Shown in pieces: positions 15,889 to 24,178 of a stretch of DNA of 25,808 nucleotides. The stretch spans positions 1 through 25,808 of the forward strand of contig JAODBP010000190.1 in NCBI GenBank assembly GCA_025464025.1. Direction: 5' to 3'. Both the position numbers and the translations under genes were made by a program. Position 1 is the first letter of the stretch. Each line of letters begins with the position of its first letter. A model generated the notes under the pieces. That model had not been told where the DNA came from, did not search any database, and saw only the letters and a list, made by a program, of their open reading frames with translations. Source of the stretch: Actinomycetes bacterium. GTDB lineage: Bacteria > Actinomycetota > Acidimicrobiia > Acidimicrobiales > CADCSY01.

Positions 15889-17054
15889 GCGGCGTCCTCT
15901 TCGTCCGGCCAGTCGGCCAGGTTCTCCAGCCGGGGGTCGTTGGAGAAGATCTCGACGAGGGGGAGCTGCAGGCCGAGCCGCTTCTGCAGCATGCGGACCT
16001 CGTTCTCCTGGTCCCACAGCACGAGCGTGGCGACCACGCCGGACGTGCCGGCCCGGGCCGTGCGACCCGAGCGGTGCAGGTAGGTCTTGTGGTCCTCGGG
16101 CGGGTCGAAGTGGATGACCACCCCGATCTCGTCGACGTGGATGCCGCGGGCGGCGACATCGGTGGCCACCAGGACGGGCAGCTTGCCGGCGGCGAACTCC
16201 TTGAGCGCCTTCTCCCGCGCCGACTGGCGCAGGTCGCCGTGGATCGGCATGGCGTCGACGCCCTCGCGCTCGAGCTGGTCGGCCAGGCGGTCGGCGCCCC
16301 GCTTGGTGCGCACGAAGATCAGACAGCGGTCGGTGCCGTTGGCGATGGCGGCGGCGACCTTCACCTTGTCCATCTGGTGGACGCTGAGGAAGCGGTGCTG
16401 CATGTCGTCGACCGTCACCGAGGTCGACTCGACCTCGTGGCGGGCCGGGTCGTTCATGTGCACGCGGATGACGTGGTCGACCTCGCCGTCGAGCGTGGCC
16501 GAGAACAGCATCGCCTGGCGCCCGGCCGGCACCTTGCGGAGCAGCCACTCGACCTGGGGCAGGAACCCCATGTCGGCCATGCGGTCGGCCTCGTCGAGCA
16601 CCACGACCTCGACGGCGTCGAGGAAGATCTCCTTGCGGTCGACCAGGTCGATGAGGCGACCCGGGGTGGCCACGACGACATCGGCGCGCTTCTGGAGGTT
16701 GCGGATCTGCGTGTCCATGTCGGTGCCGCCGTAGACGGCCTGCACCTGCCGCTCGCGGGCGACGGCGAGGACCTGGAGCTCGGCGGCGACCTGGACGGCC
16801 AGCTCGCGGGTGGGCACGAGGACGAGGGCCCGGGGGTGACCGGGCTCGGCGATGCCGACCCGTTCGACGATCGGGATGCCGAAGGCGAGGGTCTTGCCCG
16901 AGCCGGTCTTGGCCTTGCCGCAGACGTCGCGGCCGGCCAGGCCGTCGGGGATGGTCAGCGCCTGGACGGCGAACGGCTCGGTGATGCCTCGCTCGGCGAG
17001 GGCGCCGACGATGTCGTCGGACACGCCGAGCGCGGCGAACGTGGTGGGGGACAT
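15885..17054 (-). CDS. DEAD-box RNA helicase
   Basis: An ATP-dependent RNA remodelling enzyme of 389 residues. All motifs are present: Q-motif region (F6 to Q31), AKTGSGKT at 48-55, PTRELA at 81-86, TPGR at 130-133, DEAD at 154-157, SAT (FSATLDGEV), then in the second domain IFVRTKRGAD, HGDLRQ, VLVATDVAARGI and HRSGRTARAG. The C-terminal tail is short and acidic (ADWPDEEDAA), without the basic RNA-binding extension of CsdA or RhlE. ATG 17054 is chosen because homology starts there, with AGGAG about 10 nt upstream; an extension to 17123 has no support. It is the first gene of the long minus-strand run. Confidence 0.93.
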   Translation of the reverse strand: MSPTTFAALGVSDDIVGALAERGITEPFAVQALTIPDGLAGRDVCGKAKTGSGKTLAFGIPIVERVGIAEPGHPRALVLVPTRELAVQVAAELQVLAVARERQVQAVYGGTDMDTQIRNLQKRADVVVATPGRLIDLVDRKEIFLDAVEVVVLDEADRMADMGFLPQVEWLLRKVPAGRQAMLFSATLDGEVDHVIRVHMNDPARHEVESTSVTVDDMQHRFLSVHQMDKVKVAAAIANGTDRCLIFVRTKRGADRLADQLEREGVDAMPIHGDLRQSAREKALKEFAAGKLPVLVATDVAARGIHVDEIGVVIHFDPPEDHKTYLHRSGRTARAGTSGVVATLVLWDQENEVRMLQKRLGLQLPLVEIFSNDPRLENLADWPDEEDAA

Positions 17055-17195
17055 GCGATGGGTGCTCCTGATCCTCAGCGTGGGTGGGGCCGTCTCGGCG
17101 ACCCTCGAGGTGCGGAGGAGCAATGAGCCGGCCGCGAGGCCACCCGCCGGGGTGCCGCCTCGCCTCAGCAGCGTACCCCGATGACCAGGGAGAAC

Positions 17196-17210
17196 AGGGC
17201 CTTGGGCCCT
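17196..17210. other. Short hairpin in the divergent intergenic region
   Basis: AGGGCC and GGCCCT pair around TTG in the 233-bp region between the divergent helicase and VanY-type genes. It is a minor structure. The rest of 17055-17195 shows no gene and must contain the helicase promoter, which I could not place. Confidence 0.3.
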
Positions 17211-17220
17211 CAGACCCGAG

Positions 17221-17237
17221 TCCGGACGATGTCCGGA
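17221..17237. promoter_or_regulatory. Perfect palindrome, candidate operator
   Basis: TCCGGAC-GAT-GTCCGGA has exact 7-bp arms and a 3-bp centre. It lies 51 bp before the VanY-type start and about 165 bp before the helicase start. The symmetry suits a dimeric regulator; no regulator is identified. Confidence 0.45.
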
Positions 17238-17259
17238 ACGTCCCTGATGCCCACCGGAT

Positions 17260-17276
17260 GTTACGGAGCGGTTACG
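17260..17276 (+). promoter_or_regulatory. GTTACG direct repeat, candidate MtrA-type binding site
   Basis: GTTACG occurs twice with an 11-bp period (17260-17265 and 17271-17276), ending 11 bp before the start codon of a cell-wall peptidase gene. OmpR-family regulators bind tandem repeats of about this period, and MtrA controls cell-wall peptidase genes in actinobacteria. The assignment to MtrA is inferred. Confidence 0.5.
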
Positions 17277-17287
17277 ATGCCAGCCAC

Positions 17288-18481
17288 ATGCGACGTCGAT
17301 CCCCCGCCGTTGTCGGCCTCCTCGCGGTCCTGGTGCTGTCGATCGTCGCCTTCGGGCAGTCGGCCGAAGCCGCCTCCTCCGTCGACCGGCTCCGCTCCCA
17401 GCGCCGGGCGATCCAGCAGAAGCGGGCGGCCCAGGCGTCGCAGCTCAACGTGCTCAAGGCCAACGACCAGCAGGTCGGCGCCGCCCTCGACGCCCTGAGC
17501 GAGAACCGCAAGGCCACGGCGTCGCTGGTGGCCGCGGCCCGCCAGCGCACCGCGGCCGAGAAGGCCCGGGCGACCGAGGCCAAGGCGGCCGAGGCCCGCA
17601 CCACCTCGCAGCTCGGCAACCTCCGCAACGCCGTCCGCGACGCCGCCCTCGACGAGTACATGCGGGGCCACAAGGCCGAGGTCGACGTGGTGCCCGACCC
17701 CAACTCGCCCATGGAGACGGCCCGGCGCCGCTCGCTCCTCCAGGCCGCCGTCGGCAGCAGCACCGATGCCGCCGATCGCCTCCAGTCGGCCAAGGAGGAC
17801 CTCCAGATCGAGCGCAAGACGGCCGAGACGGCCGCGGCCAGCGCGGCGGCCGAGCAGCGCCAGGTCGAGCAGCACCTGGCCGAGCTCGACGCCGCCACCA
17901 AGCAGCAGCAGGCCGTGGCCGACCAAGTCGAGGCCCGGCTCGAGAAGGCGCTGGCCGAGGCCGACTCGCTGGCCTCGCTCGACGGTGACCTCGCCTCGAA
18001 GATCAAGCGGGAGCAGGACGCCATCGCATCGCAGCTGCGCTCCTCCCCCGGCAGCGGCAAGGCCCGCAGCGGCGGCACCCGGCGCGTCGGCAACATCTCG
18101 CTCACGACCGTGCGCGGCATCACCGTGGCCAGCTCGATCGGCGGCAAGCTCGCGTCCCTGCTCAACGCGGCCGACAGCTCGGGCCTCTCGTTCAGCGGCG
18201 GCGGCTACCGCGACTCCAGCCAGCAGATCGCCACCCGGCGGAACAACTGCGGCAGCTCCGACTACGACATCTACAACAAGCCGGCGTCGAGCTGCTCGCC
18301 GCCGACGGCCCGCCCCGGCCAGTCGATGCACGAGCAGGGCCTGGCCGTCGACTTCACGGCCAACGGGCGGATCCTCACTCGCAGCAGCGCCGGCTACAGG
18401 TGGCTCAAGGCCAACGCCAGCCGCTTCGGCTTCTACAACCTGCCGAGCGAGCCCTGGCACTGGTCCGTCAACGGCGACTGA
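17288..18481 (+). CDS. Secreted coiled-coil D-Ala-D-Ala carboxypeptidase (VanY / M15B family)
   Basis: A 397-residue exported peptidoglycan peptidase. ATG 17288 gives a signal peptide (MRRRSPAVVGLLAVLVLSIVAFGQSAEAA). Residues about 32-250 are a long Ala/Gln/Arg/Glu-rich coiled coil, like the autoinhibitory helices of PcsB- or RipA-type hydrolases. The C-terminal M15 domain carries the zinc site: H348 and D355 in SMHEQGLAVDF, and E388 with H391 in SEPWHW. CGS...SCSP cysteines may form a disulfide. The C-terminal WSVNGD ends the catalytic domain. It is the only plus-strand gene between 6931 and 22466. Its 3' end overlaps the convergent gene by 14 bp. Confidence 0.9.
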   Translation: MRRRSPAVVGLLAVLVLSIVAFGQSAEAASSVDRLRSQRRAIQQKRAAQASQLNVLKANDQQVGAALDALSENRKATASLVAAARQRTAAEKARATEAKAAEARTTSQLGNLRNAVRDAALDEYMRGHKAEVDVVPDPNSPMETARRRSLLQAAVGSSTDAADRLQSAKEDLQIERKTAETAAASAAAEQRQVEQHLAELDAATKQQQAVADQVEARLEKALAEADSLASLDGDLASKIKREQDAIASQLRSSPGSGKARSGGTRRVGNISLTTVRGITVASSIGGKLASLLNAADSSGLSFSGGGYRDSSQQIATRRNNCGSSDYDIYNKPASSCSPPTARPGQSMHEQGLAVDFTANGRILTRSSAGYRWLKANASRFGFYNLPSEPWHWSVNGD

Positions 18482-19571
18482 CCACCGCCACCGGGTCGAT
18501 GACCTGACCGACCAGGTCAGCCGGGAGCTCGACGGCGAGGATCCGCTGGCCCTCGAAGCGGGCCTCGCCCAGGGCGCGGAGCGATCGGCCGTTCGCCGTC
18601 ACCTCCACCGGACCTGATCGATCGGTCGGCACGGCGAGCACCGGGTCGTTCCGCCAGTTGGCCACACCGCACTGCCCGTCGGGCACGAGGTCGCGCTCGG
18701 TCACGAGCAGGGCGAGGCAGCGCTCCCCGCCGCGGTCCTCGATGGCCAATGACCAGCCGGCGTTGGTCGACGCCCGGCCAGCCGCCAGCTCGATCCAGCG
18801 GACCGGCCGCCCGTCGAGGTGGGCCGCTGCCGTGGCCGCCTGCCAGGTGGTGCCGTCGACCGGCCGCACCGACGCGACGACGGCGCGCAGGTCGGCCGCG
18901 GTGACCCCGCGCCCGAGCACCGTGACGACGGCCCGACCGATCCGGCGCTGCACGTACGGGGTGGTCTGCTCCGGCACCCGGGGAGGGAGGAGGTCCCGGT
19001 CGAGGTGGACGAAGACCTGGACGTCGATCGTGCCGTCGGCGTTGGCGTAGCGGACGCCCTCCACCGCCGAGGAGCCGTCGTACCCGGCGAGCCCCTTCCA
19101 TCCCGCCGGCGCGGTGAAGCCGGTCCCGGCGAACCGGCGGGCCAGCGCGAGCAGCTCCTCGGGGCCGACCGTGGTCGACGACAACGTCCCGGATCGCCGG
19201 CTGGTCGTCCACCACACCCGCACCGGTCCGTCGTCCACCCCGTCGAGGATCGCCGTGCCGTCGAGGAAGGGCTCCCGGCGGCCGGCGTGCACGATGATGC
19301 GGCCGCCCCGGGCCTCGGGGTCGGCCGGGGCGGCGACGAAGTCGGTGAACACGCGGTCGCCCGGCCGGTGGAGGACCATGACGCGGTAGGCCAGCGGGCC
19401 GGCCAACGTCGCACCGGGCTGGGCGACCTCGGCCTGCTGGAGGGTGAGGCCCACGGGGAGCACGTCGGGCAGGAAGTAGGCGACCTCGGCGTCGGACCGA
19501 TCCCGCACCGCGACCACGGCCCCGGCGACGAGCACGACCACGATCCAGCCGGCGAGGAGGCGGCGCCCCAC
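18468..19571 (-). CDS. Membrane-anchored extracytoplasmic protein of unknown function
   Basis: A 367-residue protein starting at GTG 19571, with an N-terminal membrane anchor (RRLLAGWIVVVLVAGAVVAV) and a large beta-rich exterior part. Recognisable stretches include FLPDVLPVGLTLQQAEVAQPG, a FAGTGFTAPAGWKGL segment in the middle and CGVANWRNDPVL near the end. The last two cysteines (ERCLALL, GQCGV) could form a disulfide. No domain is recognised; in type it resembles actinobacterial cell-envelope proteins of unknown role. It starts 1 nt after the hydrolase stop, so the two are co-translated, and with the PP2C phosphatase they form a three-gene unit. Its stop lies inside the convergent VanY-type gene. 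Confidence 0.75.
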   Translation of the reverse strand: MGRRLLAGWIVVVLVAGAVVAVRDRSDAEVAYFLPDVLPVGLTLQQAEVAQPGATLAGPLAYRVMVLHRPGDRVFTDFVAAPADPEARGGRIIVHAGRREPFLDGTAILDGVDDGPVRVWWTTSRRSGTLSSTTVGPEELLALARRFAGTGFTAPAGWKGLAGYDGSSAVEGVRYANADGTIDVQVFVHLDRDLLPPRVPEQTTPYVQRRIGRAVVTVLGRGVTAADLRAVVASVRPVDGTTWQAATAAAHLDGRPVRWIELAAGRASTNAGWSLAIEDRGGERCLALLVTERDLVPDGQCGVANWRNDPVLAVPTDRSGPVEVTANGRSLRALGEARFEGQRILAVELPADLVGQVIDPVAVVSRR

Positions 19572-19572
19572 C

Positions 19573-20508
19573 TCAGGTCGTCGCGGCGACGACGGCGCGG
19601 ACGGCGTCGACCGTGACCCGGGCGAAGTCCTCGATCGAGGCCAGGCAGGCGTCGTGGTCGGCGGCCAGCTCGAACGTCACGGCGCCCGGGATGGCTGCCG
19701 CCAGCGCCCGCTGCTTGGCCGGGCGCACGAGGTGGTCGTCCGTCGTGACCACCACGGCCGTCGGCACGCCGACCCGGCCGGCGAACGGTCGGGCGTCGTA
19801 GCGACCGATCGCCCGGCCCGCCTCGGCGATGGCGGTCGGATCACCCCGCCGCAGCTCGCCGACGAGCCACCCCCGCAGCGCCAGCAGCGACGGCTCCTTC
19901 TCCAGCACCTCCCGGAGCAGGCGGTCGACGACGCTCCTCGACCGGGTCGAGCGCAGGACCCGCTCGACGAGGCCCATCCCCCGCCACAGCGCCCGCTCCC
20001 GGATGCTGGCCCGCCACTCCAGGGCGGTGGCCTCGAACACGAGGCCGGCGACCAGCTCGGGGTGACGGTGCCACAGGAGCATGGCCACCGGTCCCCCCAT
20101 CGAGTAGCCGCACACGATCGCCGGCCCGCACCCGAGCTCGCGCAGCACGCCGGCCGCGTCGTCGGCCGCGTCCTCGAGCGTGAACGGCTCGTCGCTGCGG
20201 ATGCCCCGCCCGTGGCCGCGGTGGTCGACGGCGAGCACCCGACCCAGGGCGGCGAGGCGGTCGTAGACCCGCCACCAGGTCAGGTCGGCGGACGAGGTCC
20301 AGCCGTGGAGCAGGAGGATCGGCGGGCCGGGCGGGCCGGGCGCGTCACGCAGGAACACCTCGCCCCGGCCCGGCACGGCGATCGTCCGACCGGGCGGGAG
20401 GTCGGGCGGCACCGGCGGCTCGGGCGCCCACCGCTCGAGCCGCCGGGCCAGCTGCCGGATGCGACGAGCGGCCGCGCGTCTCCCGGGGTCATCGGCGGCG
20501 TAGGTCAA
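19573..20508 (-). CDS. Alpha/beta-fold hydrolase
   Basis: A 311-residue serine hydrolase with the standard layout: oxyanion HGW at 68-70 (ILLLHGWTSSADLTWW), VLAVDHRGHGRG, nucleophile S136 in CGYSMGGPVAML, an acid in VVTTDDHLV, and the catalytic His in AADHDACL. The substrate is unknown; it resembles generic esterase or lactonase-like chromosomal hydrolases. TTG 20508 is chosen as start because AGGGG lies 5 nt upstream and immediately follows the phosphatase stop. The frame upstream of it is only a shadow of the phosphatase gene. The first 40 residues are a basic helix, probably cytoplasmic. Confidence 0.85.
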   Translation of the reverse strand: MTYAADDPGRRAAARRIRQLARRLERWAPEPPVPPDLPPGRTIAVPGRGEVFLRDAPGPPGPPILLLHGWTSSADLTWWRVYDRLAALGRVLAVDHRGHGRGIRSDEPFTLEDAADDAAGVLRELGCGPAIVCGYSMGGPVAMLLWHRHPELVAGLVFEATALEWRASIRERALWRGMGLVERVLRSTRSRSVVDRLLREVLEKEPSLLALRGWLVGELRRGDPTAIAEAGRAIGRYDARPFAGRVGVPTAVVVTTDDHLVRPAKQRALAAAIPGAVTFELAADHDACLASIEDFARVTVDAVRAVVAATT

Positions 20509-20516
20509 CGTGACCC

Positions 20517-22460
20517 CTAGCGCGCCACGTAGCAGCGGACGATCGTGCCGTTGGGCCCCGACTCGATCGTGCACTCGTCGACGAGGGCGGCGACGATGAA
20601 CAGGCCGCGCCCCCGCTCGGCGAGCGGGTCGATCTCCCGGGTGCTCCGCGGGACCGTCGGATCGAAGCCGGGCCCGTCGTCGGTCACCTCGAACATGACG
20701 GCGTCGTGGGTCAGCCAGGCGCGCACCTCGATGGCCGAGCGGGCCGAACGGACGGCGTTGGTGGCCAGCTCGGTGAGGGCGAGCAGCATGTCGGGCACCC
20801 GGGAGCCACGGATCCCCTGGGCATCGAGCCATGCCCCGACCGCCCGGCGGGCGTCGGTGACCGACACCGTGTCGACCGGGAAGCGCTCGTCGAACGGGCC
20901 GCCGGCCGGCATGGACGACGGCGCCGGCTCGACGAGGTCGTCGAACCCGACCGCCTCCACCACCAGGACGGCGACGTCGTCGCCCGAGCGACCGCCGCCG
21001 ACGGCGAGCACGGCCCGCTCGATCGCACCGGCCAGGGCGTCGGCGCCCTCGTCACCGTGCACGTCGACCAGGTGCTCGAGGAAGCCGTCGCCGACCAGGG
21101 CCCCCTCGACGTCGCGGGCCTCGATCACGCCGTCGGTCGTCAGCACCAGCACGTCGCCGATGCCGAGCCGGAACGTCGTGTCGGACACGTCGGGGTGGCG
21201 CACCAGCCCCATGGCCGTGCCGACCTGGCCGACCGGGCGGGGCGGGCCACCGACCGGTCGGTGCAGGGGCAGGTGGTGGCCGCCGGCGGCCAGCGTGACG
21301 ACGGCACCGTCGGCGTCGGGCCGGGCGGTCGCCACGAGGAGCGTGCAGAACCGCTCGCCGGTGTCGGCGTCGAGGATGGCGTCGTTGGTGAAGCGCAGGA
21401 TCTCGGCCGGCGACCGCCACATGCGGGCCGCGGCCCGGACGGTGTAGCGGACGAGCGACGTCAGGGCGGCCGCCGGCACCCCCTGCCCGCACACGTCGCC
21501 CAGCACCAGGCACCACCGCCCGTCGGCCACCGGGAAGACGTCGTAGAAGTCGCCGCCGACCAGGCTCCCGTCGCCGATGGGGTCGTACCGAGACGCCACG
21601 GCCAGGCCGGGGATGTCGGGGAGGCAGGGCGGGAGCAGGCTGGCCTGGAGCGTGCGGGCCACCTCGACGCGGGCCCGGTGGGCGAGCACGCTGTCGACGC
21701 TGGCCGCCATCCGCCCGGCCAGCTCGGTGACGACGACGAAGTCGTCCTCGTCGAACGGTCCCCGCTGCCGACCGCGGCTGACGACGAGCGCCCCGAGCCG
21801 CTCACCCCGGGCCCGCAGTCCCACGACGATGGCCGAGCCCAGGTCGAGGGCGCGCACGGTGTCGGCCGCGGTGGCGTCGCCCAGCGCCTCGTCCCAGAGA
21901 GCCGGGTCGACCACCGGCACCAGCACCGACCGGCCCGAGCCGACCAGCGCGTCGACGTAGTCCCGCACCAACCGCCCCACCGGGCCCGGCGCGGTGGCCA
22001 CCATCAGCTCCTCCAGCTCCGGGTCGGCGTTGACGGCAGCGACGACGTCGAGGCCGTGCTCGCCGACGAGGAGCACCGACACCGAGTCGGCGAAGTCCTG
22101 GACCAGCAGGCGCCCGATGGCCGTGGCCGAGCCCTCGGCGTCGAGCGACCCGGCCAGCACGCCGGAGGCCCGGGCCAGCAGCTCGGCCCCCAGCCGGCCG
22201 GACGAGTCGAGGCACACCACGAGCGAACCCGCCTCGGTGCCGTCCTCGTCGTGGAACGGCGACGTGCGCACGTCGTCGCCGAGGACGTCGGCCTCGAGCC
22301 CCACGGCCTCGTCGGCCGAGCCCCACCCGAAGCGGGCCACGGCCGCCGGGTTGACGTAGCGGATCCGGCCGTCCCGGTCGACGAGCGCGACAGCCATCGG
22401 GAGGTCGTCGAGCACGTGGGCCCCACCGGCGGATGCCGCCATCCGCGGCATGGTACGCAT
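20517..22460 (-). CDS. PAS-GAF-PP2C (SpoIIE-type) phosphatase with C-terminal anti-sigma-type kinase domain
   Basis: A 647-residue signalling protein, probably controlling an anti-sigma-factor antagonist. A PAS-like domain is at about 17-60 (LPMAVALVDRDGRIRYVNPAA). A GAF-like sensor spans about 90-255. The SpoIIE-type PP2C domain spans about 280-500, with metal-binding GGDFYDVF, GDVCGQG, TTDGVIEARD and SGDDVAVLVV. From about 520 a HATPase_c_2 (RsbW-like) domain has ELATNAVRSA, DDGPGFDP and GRGLFIV. Having phosphatase and kinase-like ATPase on one chain is a known actinobacterial arrangement. ATG 22460 is one of three nearby Met codons (22451, 22442). It is divergent from the sugar-mutase gene with almost no gap. 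Confidence 0.9.
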   Translation of the reverse strand: MRTMPRMAASAGGAHVLDDLPMAVALVDRDGRIRYVNPAAVARFGWGSADEAVGLEADVLGDDVRTSPFHDEDGTEAGSLVVCLDSSGRLGAELLARASGVLAGSLDAEGSATAIGRLLVQDFADSVSVLLVGEHGLDVVAAVNADPELEELMVATAPGPVGRLVRDYVDALVGSGRSVLVPVVDPALWDEALGDATAADTVRALDLGSAIVVGLRARGERLGALVVSRGRQRGPFDEDDFVVVTELAGRMAASVDSVLAHRARVEVARTLQASLLPPCLPDIPGLAVASRYDPIGDGSLVGGDFYDVFPVADGRWCLVLGDVCGQGVPAAALTSLVRYTVRAAARMWRSPAEILRFTNDAILDADTGERFCTLLVATARPDADGAVVTLAAGGHHLPLHRPVGGPPRPVGQVGTAMGLVRHPDVSDTTFRLGIGDVLVLTTDGVIEARDVEGALVGDGFLEHLVDVHGDEGADALAGAIERAVLAVGGGRSGDDVAVLVVEAVGFDDLVEPAPSSMPAGGPFDERFPVDTVSVTDARRAVGAWLDAQGIRGSRVPDMLLALTELATNAVRSARSAIEVRAWLTHDAVMFEVTDDGPGFDPTVPRSTREIDPLAERGRGLFIVAALVDECTIESGPNGTIVRCYVAR

Positions 22461-22465
22461 GGCAC

Positions 22466-24085
22466 GTGGTGGAGCACCTCTTGGCCGACGCCGCAGGGGC
22501 GTGGCTGGCCGACGACCCCGACCCGGCGACGAGGGCCACGTTGGAGCGGTGGCTGGCCGACGGAGACGAGGCGGCGCTCACCGAGGCCTTCCGCGAACGG
22601 CTCCAGTTCGGCACGGCCGGCATCCGTGGCGCCCTCGGGCCGGGCCCGAACCGCATGAACCGCCGGCTCGTCCGCCAGGTGGCGGCCGGTCTGGCGGACC
22701 ACCTCGGCACCGGCACCGTGGTGATCGGCCGCGACGGGCGCCACGGCTCGATCGAGTTCGAGGCCGACGTGGCCGCCGTGCTGGCCGGTGCCGGCCTCCG
22801 GGCCCTCGTGCTGCCCGGCCCAGTGCCGACGCCGGTGCTGGCCTTCGCCGTCACCCACCTCGGGTGCGCGGCCGGCGTGATGGTCACGGCCAGCCACAAC
22901 CCGCCGGCCGACAACGGCATCAAGGTCTACGGCGGCGACGGCGCCCAGATCGTGCCCCCGACCGACCGCGAGATCTCGGCCGCCATCGACGCCGTCGGCT
23001 CGGTGCTCGACCTGCCGCTCGGCGAGGGCGAGGCGCTCGACGACGAGGTCCTCCACGCCTACCTCGACGCCGCCGTGACCCGGGTGCCGGCCGGGCCGCG
23101 CGACGTCACGCTCGTCCACACGGCCATGCACGGCGTGGGCACCGCTCCCCTGCTCGCCCTGTTCGAGCGGGCCGGGTTCCCGGCCCCGCACCGGGTCGTG
23201 CCCCAGGCCGACCCCGACCCCGACTTCTCCACCGTCGCCTTCCCGAACCCGGAGGAGCCCGGGGCGCTCGACCTGGCCCTGGCCCGCGCCGTGGAGGTCG
23301 GCGCCGACGCCGTGATCGCCAACGACCCGGACGCCGACCGGCTGGCCGTCGCCGTGGTCGACGGGGGCGCGTGGCGGCCGCTCTCCGGCGACGAGCTCGG
23401 CGCCCTCCTGGCCGAGCAGGCGCTGGCGACGACGTCGGGCGACGACCGGCTGGTGGCCAGCTCGATCGTGTCGTCGACGCTGCTCGGCAACCTGGCCGCC
23501 GAGGCGGGCGTGACGTGGGCGACGACGCTCACCGGCTTCAAGTGGATCGTTCGGGCCACCCAGCAGCGCCCGGGCACGCGCTTCGTGTTCGGCTACGAGG
23601 AGGCGCTCGGCTACGCCGTCCACGACCTCGTGCACGACAAGGACGGGCTCACCGCGGCCGCCGCCTTCGCCGCCCTGGCGGCCCGACTGAAGGCCGAGGG
23701 CCGGACCGTCGTCGGCCAGCTCGAGGCCATCGCCCGCCGCCACGGCCTGCACGCCACCCGGCAGTGGTCCGTGCGGCTGGAGGGGGCCGAAGGGGCGGCG
23801 AAGATCCACGAGGCGGTGACCCGGTTGGCGGCGAACCCGCCCTCGTCGATCGCCGGTCGGGCCGTGACCGCGGTCGAGCAGCCGGCCGACGACGTGATCG
23901 TGCTGCTGCTCGAGGGTGACGCCCGGGTCATCGTCCGGCCCAGCGGCACCGAGCCCAAGCTGAAGTCGTACTTCCAGGTGGTGCTCGCCGTCGGCGACGA
24001 CTGGGCCGAGGCCCAGGCCCAGGCGAACGAGCAGCTCGACGAGCTGGTCGCCGGTGTGTCGTCGGTGCTCGCGCTGCAAGACTGA
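22466..24085 (+). CDS. Phospho-sugar mutase (alpha-D-phosphohexomutase family; probably phosphopentomutase-type)
   Basis: A 539-residue mutase starting at GTG 22466 (GTG 22469 equally possible). Motifs: FGTAGIRGALGPGPNRMN near the N-terminus, phosphoserine S143 in TASHNPPADNGIKVYGG, metal loop DPDADRL, sugar loop GYEEALGYAV, and phosphate loop RPSGTEPKLKSY at the C-terminus. Family members act on glucose, mannose or pentose phosphates. Position directly before deoC and an aldehyde dehydrogenase favours conversion of (deoxy)ribose-1-phosphate to the 5-phosphate in nucleoside salvage, as proposed for PmmB-like actinobacterial proteins. That specificity is inferred from context. Its stop codon lies in the dispersed repeat copy B. 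Confidence 0.9.
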   Translation: MVEHLLADAAGAWLADDPDPATRATLERWLADGDEAALTEAFRERLQFGTAGIRGALGPGPNRMNRRLVRQVAAGLADHLGTGTVVIGRDGRHGSIEFEADVAAVLAGAGLRALVLPGPVPTPVLAFAVTHLGCAAGVMVTASHNPPADNGIKVYGGDGAQIVPPTDREISAAIDAVGSVLDLPLGEGEALDDEVLHAYLDAAVTRVPAGPRDVTLVHTAMHGVGTAPLLALFERAGFPAPHRVVPQADPDPDFSTVAFPNPEEPGALDLALARAVEVGADAVIANDPDADRLAVAVVDGGAWRPLSGDELGALLAEQALATTSGDDRLVASSIVSSTLLGNLAAEAGVTWATTLTGFKWIVRATQQRPGTRFVFGYEEALGYAVHDLVHDKDGLTAAAAFAALAARLKAEGRTVVGQLEAIARRHGLHATRQWSVRLEGAEGAAKIHEAVTRLAANPPSSIAGRAVTAVEQPADDVIVLLLEGDARVIVRPSGTEPKLKSYFQVVLAVGDDWAEAQAQANEQLDELVAGVSSVLALQD

Positions 24086-24146
24086 GTTCATGGTCTCGCT
24101 CCGGCTGACGCCTCCGCTCGACGGCCGACGGGTCGCTGGCGCTCCC
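24081..24146 (+). repeat. Dispersed intergenic repeat, copy B (after sugar-mutase gene)
   Basis: Begins ACTGAG at the mutase stop codon and ends in TCGCTGGCGCTCCC. It is the homologue of 9281-9342, about 82% identical over aligned positions, with a 4-nt insertion after CTCC. It fills most of the 93-bp gap before deoC. An ATG at 24090 opens a 30-codon frame ending in ATGA over the deoC start, but copy A changes frame at the 4-nt gap, so a conserved peptide is unlikely. Confidence 0.75.
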
Positions 24147-24178
24147 TTCGTCGGCGCGTCCCGGACAGCGCTGCTCCC

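Noticed and set aside
18468..18481. 14-bp convergent overlap as an antisense regulatory feature
   Set aside because: Short convergent overlaps are common in compact genomes, and nothing in the sequence indicates more than economy of space.
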